From assembly GCA_963699535.1 (NCBI GenBank), contig CAVOUJ010000015.1, positions 1 to 64,000 of the forward strand: a DNA stretch of 64,000 nucleotides. Direction: 5' to 3'. The first letter of the stretch is position 1. The number at the start of each line of letters is the position of its first letter. This document shows positions 21,666 through 33,511 of this stretch, one piece after another. The notes below the pieces were generated by a model. That model was not told where the DNA came from. It made no database searches and saw nothing but the letters and a program-made list of their open reading frames with translations. The position numbers and the translations under genes were made by a program. Source of the stretch: VBDM01 sp963699535 (GTDB lineage: Bacteria > Pseudomonadota > Gammaproteobacteria > Burkholderiales > SG8-39).

Positions 21666-22055
21666 TCAGCTGCGGCCATAGATCGCCCGTCGGGTCCTTG
21701 AGCACCGGCTCGACGTCGACCCAGCGGCCGTCGTTCGAGTCGCTGGAAGAAGCAGCGCTCGCGTCCGGTGTGGCAGGCGATGCCGCCGGCCTGCTCGACC
21801 ATGCAGCAGGATCGCGTCGTTGTCGCAGTCGAGCCGGATCTCGCGCACCGTCTGCACGTGGCCCGACTCTTCGCCCTTGCGCCACAGCCGGTTGCGCGAG
21901 CGCGACCAGTAGTGCGCCTCGCCGGTCTCCGACCGTGCGCGCGAGCGCCTCGCGGTTCATCCACGCGAGCGTCAGCACCTTGCCGGACGCGGCGTCCTGC
22001 GCGATCGCCGCGACGAGGCCGTCGGCGGCCCACTTCACCTGTCGAGCCAATCCAT
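21666..22055 (-). CDS. hisI: phosphoribosyl-AMP cyclohydrolase
   Basis: Third step of histidine synthesis. After the start MDWLD and a one-base deletion the frame reads VKWAADGLVAAIAQDAASG and TLAWMNREALARTVG. The zinc site is visible as LDCDNDAILLH and AGGIACHTGRERCFF (metal Asp and Cys residues). The end at TGA 21,666 follows a frame giving KDP-AIYGRS. About five indels across 130 codons, the densest error cluster in the his operon. Confidence 0.88.
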
Positions 22056-22159
22056 GTCGAGAGCCGAGCTTCCGCGTTGACCGTCGAGGCGTCGAGTGTT
22101 CTGCGCGTTCGGCCCGCAGTCGTCAAGGGCGGAAGCGGCGCGCTTCGCGCAATGCGCGA

Positions 22160-22920
<761 letters not shown>

Positions 22921-22928
22921 CGCGGGGA

Positions 22929-23733
22929 TCAGCCCGCCCTTGCCCGCCGCGCCCTTGCCTGCCGCGCCCTTGCCCGCCGTCGCCCTTGGCCGGCGCCTCG
23001 CCCTTGGCCGCCTTCATCGCCGCCTTGAAGTCGAGCTTGCCCTCGTACAGCGCGCGCCCGGCGATCGCGCCGATGATGCCTTCCTTCTCGAACGGCAGCG
23101 AGGTTCGAGGATGTCCTGCGATCGAGGCGATGCCGCCCGATGCGATCACCGGTATCTTGATCTCGCGCGCGAGACGTGACGGTCGCCTCGACGTTGACGC
23201 CGGTGAGCATGCCGTCGCGGCCGATGTCGGTGTAGATGATCGCCTCGACGCCGTAGTCCTCGAACTTCTTCGCCGAGGTCGACGACGTCGTGACCGGTCA
23301 TCTTCGACCAGCCGTCGGTCGCGACCTTGCCGTCGCGCGCGTCGAGGCCGACGATGATGTGGCCCGGAAACGCGTAGCAGGCATCGTGCAGGAAACCGGG
23401 GTTCTTGACGGCGGCCGTGCCGATGATCACGTAGGTGATGCCGTCGTCGAGGTAGCGCTCGATCGTGTCGAGGTCGCGGATGCCGCCGCCCAGCTGCACC
23501 GGGATCTCCTCGCCGATCACGCTGACGATCTCGCGGATCGCGAGCTCGTTCTTCGGCACGCCCGCGACCGCGCCGTTGAGGTCGACGAGGTGCAGCCGCT
23601 CCGCGCCCTGCTCGAGCCAGTGCTGCGCCATCGCGGCCGGATCCTCGGAGAACACCGTGGCCGACTGCATCTCGCCCTGCTTCAGGCGAACGCAGTGACC
23701 GTCCTTGATGTCGATCGCGGGAATGATCTGCAT
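22929..23733 (-). CDS. hisA: ProFAR isomerase
   Basis: TIM-barrel isomerase converting ProFAR to PRFAR. The long clean N-terminal frame MQIIPAIDIKDGHCVRLKQG carries the catalytic Asp, followed by VPVQLGGGIRD-like sequence (EEIPVQLGGGIRDLDTIERY) and VIIGTAAVKNPGFL. The second half is broken by three indels but shows IASGGIASI and EGIIGAIAGRALYEGKLDF. The C-terminus is unusual: it carries a low-complexity Lys/Gly/Ala tail from near-perfect 15-bp repeats (about 22,935-22,985) before a probable stop at 22,929. Confidence 0.93.
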
Positions 23734-23799
23734 GGCGGCGGGGGACGGCGGAGGGGAGAGGAGAGGACCGGCGGAGGATACGGCCCGCGCCACGCGCGG

Positions 23800-24450
23800 C
23801 TAGCGCCGTCCGTCCCAGGCGACGAAATTGGCGAGCAGCTGAAGCCCGGCGCGGTGGCTCTTTTCCGGATGGAATTGCGTTGCGAAGATATTAGCCCGGG
23901 CAATCGCGCAAGTAAACGCCGTCGGATAGTCGGCGGTGCCCGCTGTCACCGCCGGGTCGGCGGGCACGCGGATAGATAGCTGTGCGCGAAGTAGAAGCGC
24001 GTCCCGTCGGGGATGCCGGCCCACAGCGGGTGCGCCCGCGTCTGGTGCACCGGGCTCCAGCCCATGTGCGGCACCTTGAGCCGCTGCCCGTCGGCGCCGA
24101 TCATCGCCTCGTCGCGAAAGCGCACGACGCGGCCCGGCGAGGACGCGCGAGCCCCCGCGTCGGGCCCTCCTCGCTCGCTTCGAACAGCATCTGCAGGCCG
24201 AGGCAGATGCCGAGGAACGGGCGCGTCCGCGCCGCCTCGAGCGACGACGCCCGCGAGCCCGCTCGCGTCGAGGCACCGGATGCAATCGGGCATCGCGCTC
24301 TGGCCCGGCAGCACGACGCGCGCGGCGCCGCGGATCACGTCGGGATCCGCGCTCACCACGATGCTGCGCTCCGGCGCGACGTGGCACGAGCGCCTTCGCC
24401 ACCGAGCGCAGGTTGCCCATTCCGTAGTCGACGACGGCGATGTCGGTCAT
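23800..24450 (-). CDS. hisH: imidazole glycerol phosphate synthase, glutaminase subunit
   Basis: Class I glutamine amidotransferase that feeds ammonia to HisF. It starts MTDIAVVDYGMGNLRSVAKA. The nucleophile motif GICLGLQM is readable at about 24,185-24,215, and the His/Glu pair lies in NIFATQFHPEKSHRAGLQLL near the C-terminus. It ends ANFVAWDGRR at TAG 23,800-23,802. At least five indels. Length (about 216 aa) is normal. Confidence 0.92.
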   Translation of the reverse strand: MTDIAVVDYGMGNLRSVAKALVPRRAGAQHRGERGSRRDPRRRARRAAGPERDARLHPVPRRERARGRRRSRRRGRARSSASASACRCCSKRARRARRGGSRVLAGPRRALSRRGDDRRRRAAAQGAAHGLEPGAPDAGAPAVGRHPRRDALLLRAQLSIRVPADPAVTAGTADYPTAFTCAIARANIFATQFHPEKSHRAGLQLLANFVAWDGRR

Positions 24451-24488
24451 GGCCGGACAAGAGGGCGCTGCTGGCGCAAACGCGCGTC

Positions 24489-25093
24489 GGCTAGAGCGTT
24501 CCCTTGGTCGACGGTACGGACCCGCCGCCGCCGCGGATCGCGCGCGACCGCCATCCGCAGCGCGCGGGCGAACGCCTTGAACACGGTTTCCGCCTGGTGG
24601 TGCGCGTTCTGTCCGCGCAGGTTGTCCACGTGCAGCGTGACCAGCGCGTGGTTGACGAAGCCCTGGAAGAACTCGTGCGTGAGGTCGACGTCGAAGGTGC
24701 CGATCATCGCGCGGGTGAACGGCACGTGGAACTCGAGGCCCGGGCCGCCCGGACAGGTCGATGACGACGCGCGACAGCGCCTCGTCGAGCGGCACGTACG
24801 CGTGGCCGTAGCGCGTCAGCCCCTTCTTGTCGCCGAGCGCCTGCGCAACCGCCTGGCCCAGCGTGATGCCGATGTCCTCGACCGTGTGGTGCGCGTCGAT
24901 GTGCAGGTCGCCCTTGCGCGCGAACGGTCGAGGTCGAGCATGCCGTGGCGCGCGACCTGGTCGAGCATGTGGTCGAGAAACGGCACGCCGGTCGCGAGCT
25001 CGGCGCGGCCGTCGCCGTCGAGATTCACCTCGACGGTGATCTGCGGTCTCGTTCGTGTTGCGCTCGACCCTGGCGGTGCGGGGCTGTTGGCAT
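24489..25093 (-). CDS. hisB: imidazoleglycerol-phosphate dehydratase
   Basis: Manganese-dependent dehydratase of about 200 aa, monofunctional (no HAD phosphatase domain, as in most betaproteobacteria). It starts MPTAPHR, then ITVEVNLDGDGRAELATGVP and PFLDHMLDQVARHGM. The metal-binding repeat appears as DAHHTVEDIGITLGQAVAQA and later NHALVTLHVDNLRGQNAHHQ. The corrected end GGGSVPSTKGTL is at TAG 24,489-24,491. Three indels. Confidence 0.93.
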
Positions 25094-26207
25094 GACGGAG
25101 CCTGTCGAATCGTACGCTTTCAGCGCCGCGAGCAGCGCGTCGTTTTCGGCCGGCGTGCCGACGGTGATGCGCAGGCAGTGCTCGAGCAGCGGGTGCCAGC
25201 CGTGCAGGTTCTTCACCAGGATGCCCGCCTCGCCGCAAGCGCATCGAACCAGCGCGGCGCGTCCGGCACGCGCGCCAGCACGAAATTGGTCTGCGTCGGG
25301 AACGCTGACGACGCCGGCCAGCGCCGCCAGCGCCGCATGCAGCGCGCGCGCGCTCGGCCTGCAGCATCGCCGCCTGCTCCGCGAGCAGCTCGCTCTCGGC
25401 CAGCAGCACCGGCGCCACCGCCTGCGTCAGCGCGTTGAGATTGTACGGCTGGCGCACCTTGTCGAGTTCGGCGATCCACTCGGGCGCCGCGACCGCGTAG
25501 CCCAGCCGCACGCCCGCCATCCCGATCTTCGACACCGTGCGCAGCACGAGCAGGTTCGGAAACTCGCGCGACGCGCGGCAGGAAGCTCGCGTCGGCGAAC
25601 GCGTAGTACGCCTCGTCGACGACGACCAGGCCCGGCGCGGCGCGCAGGATGTCCTCGATCGTCGGCCGCCGCGAACAGGTTGCCGGTCGGATTGTTCGGA
25701 TAGGCGAGAAAGACGAGCGCCGGCCGCTCGCGCTCGATCGCGGCCAGCATGGCGCCGCGTGTCGAGCGCGAAGTCGGCGCGCGAGCGGCACGCCGACGAA
25801 GCGCATGCCCGGCGTAGAGCGCATTCATCCGGTACATCACGAACGACGGCTCCGGCGCGAGCATCGCCGCGCCCGGCTTCGCCAGCGCCGACGTGATGAT
25901 CTGGATCAGTTCGTCGGAACCGTTGCCGAGGATCAGGCCCAGCGAGTCGGGAATGCGCGAGCGCCGCGCGCAGCGCCGCCTTGACCGCGTCGCGCCCCGC
26001 CGTCCGGATAGCGGTTGACCGGCACCGTCGGCCACGGCGGCGCGCGATCTTCGCGCGCAACGTCCGCCGGCAGCGGAAACGGATTCTCCATCGCGTCGAG
26101 CTTGATCATGCCGTCGGCCGTTGGCGACCGCGTAGGCCGATCAGCGCGCGGATCTCGGGGCGGACGACGGCCGGCGACGACGTCGGCTGGCGCGCGCAGT
26201 CGCTCAT
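25091..26207 (-). CDS. hisC: histidinol-phosphate aminotransferase
   Basis: PLP-dependent aminotransferase (about 365 aa) converting imidazole-acetol phosphate to histidinol phosphate. It starts MSDCARQPTSSPAVVRPEIR, with its ATG overlapping the hisD stop. Visible: MIKLDAMENPFPLP, GNGSDELIQIITSALAKPGA, VFLAYPNNPTGNLF, the PLP-lysine motif VSKIGMAGVRLGYA, and ENDALLAALKAYDSTG. The 3' end is unclear: the last segment runs in the hisB frame without a stop, so an indel must hide the true terminator. About seven indels. Confidence 0.9.
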
Positions 26208-27535
26208 TCGCCGGCGACGCGGTAGAGCGCGCTCTGCGCGTGCGCGGCGAGGCCCTCGCCGTGCGCGAGCGTCGCCGCGACGGGGCCCAGCGCGCGCGCC
26301 GCCGCGGGCGAGACGTCGAGCACGCTCGAGCGCTTCTGGAAATCGTAGACGCCGAGCGGCGACGAGAAGCGCGCGGTGCGGCCGGTCGGCAGCACGTGGT
26401 TCGGGCCGGCGCAGTAGTCGCCGAGCGCCTCCGACGCGTGGTGCCCCATGAAGATCGCGCCCGGCGTGGCGGATCTTCGGCAGCAGCGCGGCGGGATCGG
26501 CGACGGCGAGCTCCAGGTGCTCGGGCGCGATGCGGTTGGCGATCGCGCACGCCTCGTCGAGATCGCGCGACCCGGATCAGCGCGCCGCGATTCGCGAGCG
26601 ACGCGGCGATGATCGCGCGCCGCGGCATCGTCGGCGATCTGCCGCTGCGCGCTCGCCGCGACCGCGTCGAGCATGCGCCGCGTCGGGCGTGACCAGGATC
26701 GCCTGCGCGAGCTCGTCGTGCTCGGCCTGCGAGAAGAGGTCCATCGCGACCCAGTCCGGGTTGGCGGTCGCGTCGGCGATGACGAGGATCTCCGACACGC
26801 CGGCGACCATGTCGATGCCGACGGTGCCGAACACGCGGCGCTTCGCCGCCGCGACGTAGGCGTTGCCGGGGCCGCAGATCTTGTCGACCGCCGGAACCGT
26901 CGCCGTGCCGTAGGCGAGCGCCGCGATCGCCTGCGCGCCGCCGATCGTGAACGCGCGCGACACGCCGGCGAGATGCGCCGCGGCGAGCACCAGCGGATTG
27001 CGCACGCCGTCGGGCGTCGGCACGACCATGACGATCTCGCGCGACGCCGGCGACGTGCGCCGGAATCACGTTCATCAGCACCGACGACGGATACGCGGCC
27101 TTGCCGCCCGGCACGTAGACGCCGACGCGGTCGAGCGGCGTCACCTGCTGGCCGAACTCGCTGCCGTCGGCTTCGCGATACGACCAGGACTCCAGCTTCT
27201 GCCGCTCGTGGTAGGCGCGGATGCGCGCCGGCGGCCGTCTGCAGCGCGTCGCGCTGCGCCGGCGGGCAGCGCGTCGAACGCGCGCCGCATCTCGTCGGCC
27301 GTGATCTCGAGCGCCGCCGACCGACGCCGCATGCACGCCGTCGAAGCGCGCCGTGTATTCGAGCACCGCCGCGTCGCCGCGCGCGCGCACGTCGGCGACG
27401 ATCGCGCGCGACCGTCGCGTCGACCGCCGGGTCCTGCGCCGACTCGAACGCGATCGAGCGCGGCGAGTCGCGGCGTCGAAACCGGGCGCCGCCGCGTCGA
27501 GGCGGCGCAGCGACGAGCGGCGTGCCAGCGTTCAC
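26204..27535 (-). CDS. hisD: histidinol dehydrogenase
   Basis: Zinc enzyme for the last two oxidations of histidine synthesis (about 440 aa). It starts at GTG 27,535, overlapping the hisG stop (GTGA). Recognisable blocks: PLDRVGVYVPGGKAAYPSSV, DKICGPGNAYVAAAKRRVFG, IDMVAGVSEILVIADATANP, SQAEHDELAQAILVTPDA and YCAGPNHVLPTGRTARFSSP. It ends AQSALYRVAGE. About eight indels, concentrated at both ends. Confidence 0.94.
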   Translation of the reverse strand: MNAGTPLVAAPPRRGGARFRRRDSPRSIAFESAQDPAVDATVARDRRRRARARRRGGARIHGALRRRACGVGRRRSRSRPTRCGARSTRCPPAQRDALQTAAGAHPRLPRAAEAGVLVVSRSRRQRVRPAGDAARPRRRLRAGRQGRVSVVGADERDSGARRRRRARSSWSCRRPTACAIRWCSPRRISPACRARSRSAARRRSRRSPTARRRFRRSTRSAAPATPTSRRRSAACSAPSASTWSPACRRSSSSPTRPPTRTGSRWTSSRRPSTTSSRRRSWSRPTRRMLDAVAASAQRQIADDAAARDHRRVARESRRADPGRAISTRRARSPTASRPSTWSSPSPIPPRCCRRSATPGAIFMGHHASEALGDYCAGPNHVLPTGRTARFSSPLGVYDFQKRSSVLDVSPAAARALGPVAATLAHGEGLAAHAQSALYRVAGE

Positions 27536-28246
27536 TGGCGGCCCGCGTTCACCGCTCCGTCGGCCGCCGCGCCGCGCTCGACGGCGGCCGCGATCGCGTC
27601 GAGCAGCGGCTGCACCACGTCGCGCTTCAGCTTGAGCGCGGCCGGATTGACGATGAGCCGCGAGCTGATCGGCAGGATGTCCTCGACGACGACGAGATCG
27701 TTGGCCTTCAGCGTGTTGCCGGAGCTCACGAGGTCGACGATCGCGTCGGCGAGCCCGACCAGCGGCGCGAGCTCCATCGAGCCGTAGAGCTTGATGAGGT
27801 CGACGTGCATGCCCTTGGCGGCGAAGTGCTCGCGCGCGGTCTTCACGTACTTGGTCGCGACGCGGATGCGCGCGCCGCGCTGGACGGTGCCCGCCCAGTC
27901 GAAGCCGCGCTTGGTCGCGACCACCATCCGGCAGCGGCCGATCTCGAGGTCGAGCGGCTGGTAGAGCCCCTCGCCGCCGTGCTCGAGCAGCACGTCCTTG
28001 CCGGCGACGCCGACGTCGGCGGCGCCGTGCTGCACGTAGGTCGGCACGTCGGAGGCGCGCACGATCACGACCGAGACACCGGGCCGGTTGGTGCCGATGA
28101 TCAGCTTGCGCGAGGACTCCGGATCCTCGGCCGGCACGATGCCCGCCGCGCGCGAGCAGCGGCAGCGTCTCGTCGAAGATGCGCCCCTTGGAGAGGGCGA
28201 GCGTGAGCGTCGGCACAGGCGGGCGGCGGTAGAGCGCAGGCTTCAT
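27532..28246 (-). CDS. hisG: ATP phosphoribosyltransferase, short form
   Basis: First, committed step of histidine synthesis. It starts MKPALYRRPPVPTLTLALSK, then GRIFDETLPLL, and across one indel continues in a clean frame (AEDPESSRKLIIGTNRPGVS, GVAGKDVLLEHGGEGLYQPL, GLADAIVDLVSSGNTLKAND). About 237 aa with no C-terminal regulatory domain, so it is the short HisG_S type, which in known cases needs the HisZ subunit. No hisZ is seen in this window. First gene of the his run. Confidence 0.94.
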
Positions 28247-28282
28247 TCTACCGGACCGGCCGCGTCACGGCCCGTCGCAACC

Positions 28283-29111
28283 TCACTGCCGCGCCGTGCG
28301 CACGTTCGACGGGCGGCCGGCTCGTCCGCCGCTGCGTGCGATACGGATTGATGTCGACGCCGCCGCGCCGCGTGAAGCGCGCGTACACCGACAGCGCTTC
28401 CGGCGCGGCAGCGCCGCCAGACGTCGACGAAGATGCGCTCGACGCAGTGCTCGTGGAAGCCCGGATGACGGCGAAACGACACGAGATAGCGCAGCAGGCC
28501 CGCGCGATCGATGCGCGCGCCGCGGTAGGCGAGCTGCACGCTGGCGTAGTCGGGCTGCCCGGTGACCGGGCACACCGAGCGGAAGAGCCGCGTGCACAGC
28601 GTCTCGGCGACGGCCGGCGCCGCCGGCGACGAGCGCTTCGGGTACGGGCTCGTAACGGTCGACGGCGATCGGCAGCCGTCGAGGCAGCTCGCCGGCGAGC
28701 TCGCGCGTGCGGCAGCGCCGCAAGATCCCGCGGCAGCGTCAGCGTCACGTCGACCGCCGCGCCGGCCGCCGCGGACAGGTCGCGCGCGATCGCCGCCGCG
28801 ACGTCGGTCCGCGGCGAAGCGCGTCTGCTTGAACGCCGTCGAGGTAGAGCTTGACCGATTTCGACTCGACGATCCGCGGCGAGTCGCGCCGGCACGGCGA
28901 ACGCGCGATCGGCGACCTGCGGCTTGCCGGCGGCGTCGAGCCAGGTCAGCTCGTAGGCGGTCCACAGGTCGACGCCGCGGAACGGCAGCGCGGCGCCGAA
29001 TCCGAGCTCCGCGCGCTGCGGCGCGCGCTCGACCGGGAACAGGAGCGCGGGATCGTAGCGTTCGGCGTACGTCGTCGCGTGGCCGAGCGGCGAGGCGTCG
29101 AGGTCGGTCAT
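28283..29111 (-). CDS. queF: NADPH-dependent 7-cyano-7-deazaguanine reductase
   Basis: Reduces preQ0 to preQ1 in queuosine biosynthesis. Span of about 275 aa fits the bimodular QueF type. It starts MTDLDASPLGHATTYAERYD with LLFPVERAPQRAELGF; the QueF ESKS motif is readable in the VESKSVKLYLD region near 28,840-28,870; the catalytic Cys lies in SVCPVTGQPDYASVQLAYRG; later FHEHCVERIFVDVW. The end NVRTARQ is at TGA 28,283. About six indels. Its place between murA and hisG is unusual. Confidence 0.93.
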
Positions 29112-29122
29112 GCGGCCACCGG

Positions 29123-30379
<1,257 letters not shown>

Positions 30380-30471
30380 CTCAGCGCCCGCCCGGCCGCG
30401 GCCGAAAGCGAGGGCAGCCGCGGCGCCCCCTCGGGGGGCGGCGAACGCAGTGAGCGTGGGGGCCGTTCATC

Positions 30472-30720
30472 TCAGCGGACCCGGGCCGCCGCCCATTGCG
30501 CCGGGGTGAGCGTCGTCATCGACAGCGCGTGGATCTCCTCGCGCATCCGGTCGCCCAGCGCCGCGTAGACGAGCTGGTGCTGGCGGACCCTGGACAGGCC
30601 CTCGAAGGCCGCGACTACGATCGAGCGCCTCCCAGTGGTGGCCGTCGCCGCGCACCTCGACGTGCTCGCAGGCGAGGCCCGCGGCGATCGAGCGTCTCGA
30701 TGGATTCGGCGGATGGCCAT
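30472..30720 (-). CDS. BolA/IbaG-family protein
   Basis: Small BolA-like protein (about 82 aa), partner of monothiol glutaredoxins in iron-sulfur handling and acid stress. After frame repair it reads SIETLIAAGLACEHVEVRGD, GDGHHWEA (the BolA GDGHHW signature) and IVVAAFEGLSRVRQHQLVYA, ending TPAQWAAARVR at TGA 30,472. Two or three indels fall in the first 40 codons. The start ATG at 30,720 is the most likely. It lies between the ABC-2 exporter and murA, the usual ibaG/murA linkage. Confidence 0.88.
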   Translation of the reverse strand: MAIRRIHRDARSPRASPASTSRCAATATTGRRSIVVAAFEGLSRVRQHQLVYAALGDRMREEIHALSMTTLTPAQWAAARVR

Positions 30721-30763
30721 CGCGGACGGGTCGGACGCGATGCGGCGGCGCGGCGGACGCCGG

Positions 30764-31550
30764 TCAGTGCCGCAGCTTCCAGCCGCGTCGCGAGCAGCGC
30801 GAGCGTCGAGCCCGGCGAAGCGCGACGCAGCACGCGGCGACGATCGCGAGGCTCGGTCGCCGGCGACACGTCGGACAGGCCGAAAAAGCCGTAGCGGAAC
30901 CCGTCGATCATATAGAAGAACGGATTGAAGCGCGACAGCGCCTGCCAGAACGGCGGCAGCGAGTGGATCGAGTAGAACACGCCGGACAGGAACGTGAGCG
31001 GCATGATGATGAAGTTCTGGAACGCGGCGAGTCTGGTCGAACTTGTCGGCCCAGATGCCGGCGATCAGGCCCAGCGTGCCGAGGATCGCGCTGCCGAGCA
31101 GCGCGAAGGCGAGCGCCCAGAGCGGGTGCGGCAGGCGCAGCAGCGACGGCGCGAAGAGCAGCGTGACGGCGAACACGCCGAGGCCGACGACGATGCCGCG
31201 CACCATCGCGCCCAGCACGTAGGCGGCGAAGAGGTCGAGCGGCGACAGCGGCGGCAGCAGCATGAAGATCAGGTTGCCGGTGATCTTGCGACTGGATCAG
31301 CGACGACGAGCGTGTTGGCGAACGCGTTCTGCAGCACCGACATCATCACGAGGCCGGGAACCAGGAACGCCGTGTAGCGTCACCTGGCCGTCGAACACCG
31401 AGACGCTCGACTCGAGCACGTGCGAGAAGATCAGCAGGTACAGCAGCGCCGTCAGCACCGGCGCCAGCGATCGTCTGGAAGCTCACCTTCCAGAAGCGCA
31501 GCAGCTCCTTGTAGAGCAGCGTGAGCCAGCCGGCGCCCGCGATCGCGCAT
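30764..31550 (-). CDS. ABC-2 type transporter permease
   Basis: Six-helix ABC-2 permease of about 260 aa, forming an exporter with the ATPase encoded upstream (YadG/YadH-like). The N-terminal part is spread over frames around MRDAGAGWLTLLYKELLRFW-like sequence. Clear segments: LDLFAAYVLGAMVRGIVVGL, GSAILGTLGLIAGIWADKFD, MPLTFLSGVFYSIHSLPPFW and FFYMIDGFRYGFFGLSDVSP. The corrected end GWKLRH is at TGA 30,764. The ATG overlaps the ATPase stop (TGATG). About five indels. Substrate unknown. Confidence 0.88.
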
Positions 31551-32477
31551 CACGGCCGCGATCCCTTGCCGGTCGCCGCGGCGGCGCGCGCCCATGATCC
31601 GCAGGAACACCTGCTCGAGGTCGGTCTCCTGCAGCGCGAGCTCGTCGATGGCGATGCCCTCGTCGCGCAGCGCGGCGAGCAGCGTCTCGAGCTCGGCGTA
31701 GCGCTCGAGGCCGATGAAGAGGATCGCCGCGCTCCTGCCGCAGCACGCGCGGCTGCCAGCGCCGCCGGCACGCGCGCGGCGACCAGCCGCACGGTGAGCC
31801 CGGCGAAGCGCGACAGCAGGTTCTGCGTGGTGTCGAGCGCGACGACCCTGCCCGCCTTCAGCATCGCGATGCGGCCGCACAGCGCCTCGGCCTCCTCGAG
31901 ATAGTGCGTCGTCAGGATGATCGTGTGGCCGTCGCGATTGAGCTTGCGGATGAACCCCCACAGGCTCTGCCGCAGCTCGACGTCGACGCCGGCGGTCGGC
32001 TCGTCGAGCACGATCACCGGCGGCTTGTGCACCAGCGCCTGGCCGACCAGCACGCGCCGCTTCATGCCGCCGGAGAGCGAGCGCATGTTGGCGTCGGCCT
32101 TCGCCACGAGGTCGAGGTGGTGCAGGATCTCGTCGATCCACGGCGCCGTTGTCGCGGATGCCGAAGTAGCCGGACTGGATGCGGAGCGTCTCGCGCACGG
32201 TGAAGAACGGATCGAACACGAGCTCCTGCGGCACGACGCCCAGCGCGCGGCGCGCGGCGCGGTAGTCGGCGACGACGTCGTGGCCGAGGATGCGCGCGGT
32301 GCCGCGGTCGGCGCGCGTCAGCCCGGCGAGGATCGAGATCAGCGTCGTCTTGCCGGCGCCGTTGGGCCCCAGCAGCCCGAAGAACTCGCCCTCCTCGACC
32401 GTCAGGCTCACGCCGTCGAGCGCCTGCACGCTGCCGAAGCGGCGGGCGACGTTGATGACTTCGACGGCGGCGGGCAC
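31550..32477 (-). CDS. ABC-2 exporter ATP-binding protein
   Basis: ATPase partner of the downstream permease. Walker A LLGPNGAGKTTLISI (about 32,350-32,395), Q-loop VVPQELVFDPFFTVRE, signature SLSGGMKRRVLVGQALVHKP, Walker B VIVLDEPTAGVD and switch His in IILTTHYLEEAEALC are all visible. It ends FLRIMGA-type sequence with TGA at 31,552-31,550. The start is uncertain: GTG 32,477 is chosen, but the frame is open upstream into mlaB. Three or four indels. Confidence 0.92.
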
Positions 32478-32548
32478 GGGCAGGAAACCGGCAGGACGGC
32501 GAGACTGCGACGCGACGGGCGGCACCGGCTGGCGCGCGCGGTTTCCGC

Positions 32549-32869
32549 TCAATCGGCCGAGGATCTCCTCGACGCCGTAAACGCGGCGAGCGACGTCGAG
32601 CGCAGCGGGAACGCCGACGAAGGGCAGCGGCTTGCCGTCTCGGCGGCGCGCCGCTTGAGCGCGAGCAGCACCGCGACGGCGGCCGAGTCGACCGCACCGA
32701 TGCCGGCGAGATCGATCTCGCCGGCAGGGCGGCAGCGGCAGCGCCGCCGCGCCGCGAGCACGCGCCGGCGTTGGCGAAGGTGAGCGCGCCGGCGAACGAC
32801 CAGCGCGCGCCGTCGGCGCTCGGGGCAAAGCTCCGCGCCCAGATCGTCCCCCGCACCGCGTTCGGCCAT
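32549..32869 (-). CDS. mlaB: STAS-domain protein of the phospholipid transport system
   Basis: Small cytoplasmic STAS protein that stabilises the MlaFE ABC transporter. After frame repair it reads WSFAGALTFANAGA, GEIDLAGIGAVDSAAVAVLL (the STAS core) and ALKRRAAETGKPLPFVGVPA, then LDVARRVYGVEEIL. The ATG (32,869-32,867) overlaps the mlaC stop (TGATG). The end at 32,549 is one of two options; in the other frame there is no stop before the next ATPase. About four indels in some 105 codons. Confidence 0.8.
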   Translation of the reverse strand: MAERGAGDDLGAELCPERRRRALVVRRRAHLRQRRRVLAARRRCRCRPAGEIDLAGIGAVDSAAVAVLLALKRRAAETASRCPSSAFPLRSTSLAAFTASRRSSAD

Positions 32870-33511
32870 CACTTGGCGGCGACGCCCTTGTTCCGGTCGG
32901 CGAGCGTCTTGATCAGGCCGTCGACGCCGCCGTTCTTGATCTGCTCGTTGAACTCGTCGCGATAGTTGGTGACGAGCGACACGCCGCCGACGATGACGTC
33001 GTAGCACTTCCAGCCGTCGGCCTTCTTCTCCATGCTGTAGTCGATCTGGACCGGCGCGCCGCTGGCCCGCTGCACGGCCGTGCGCACGGTGACGTCGGTG
33101 TCGCCGGGGTTCATCCGCAGCGGCTTGTAGTCGATCGTCTCGTTGCGGTACTGGGTGAGCGCGCCCGAGTACGTGCGCACGAGCAGCGCCGCGGAACTCG
33201 TCGGTCAGCCGCTTCTGCTGCTCGGGCGTGGCCGCGCGCCAGTTCTTGCCCATCGCCAGCGCCGTCATCCGCGCGAAGTCGAAGTTGGGCAGCAGCTTCG
33301 TCTCGATCACCTCGCGGATGCGCGCCTCGTTGCCGGCCTGGATCAGCGGATCGGCCTTGATCGTCGCGAGGACGTCCTGCGCGACGCGCTTGACCAGCGC
33401 ATCGGGCGCCTCCTGCGCGTGCGCAGGCGCGGCCGCCAGCAGCGACAGCGCCGCGGCGAGCAGCAGCAACGCGGCCGCGCCGGGCGGCACGGCATGGAGT
33501 CGCATGACCAT
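32869..33511 (-). CDS. mlaC: periplasmic phospholipid-binding protein
   Basis: Shuttle that carries phospholipids across the periplasm between MlaA and MlaFEDB. It has a clear signal peptide (ALLLLAAALSLLAAAPAHAQ), then EAPDALVKRVAQDVLATIKA, MTALAMGKNWRAATPEQQKR and, after a single indel near 33,190, TYSGALTQYRNETIDYKPLR through VGGVSLVTNYRDEFNEQIKN to RNKGVAAK. Length of about 213 aa is normal for MlaC (Tol_Tol_Ttg2). Start codons at 33,511 and 33,505 are both possible. Confidence 0.93.
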
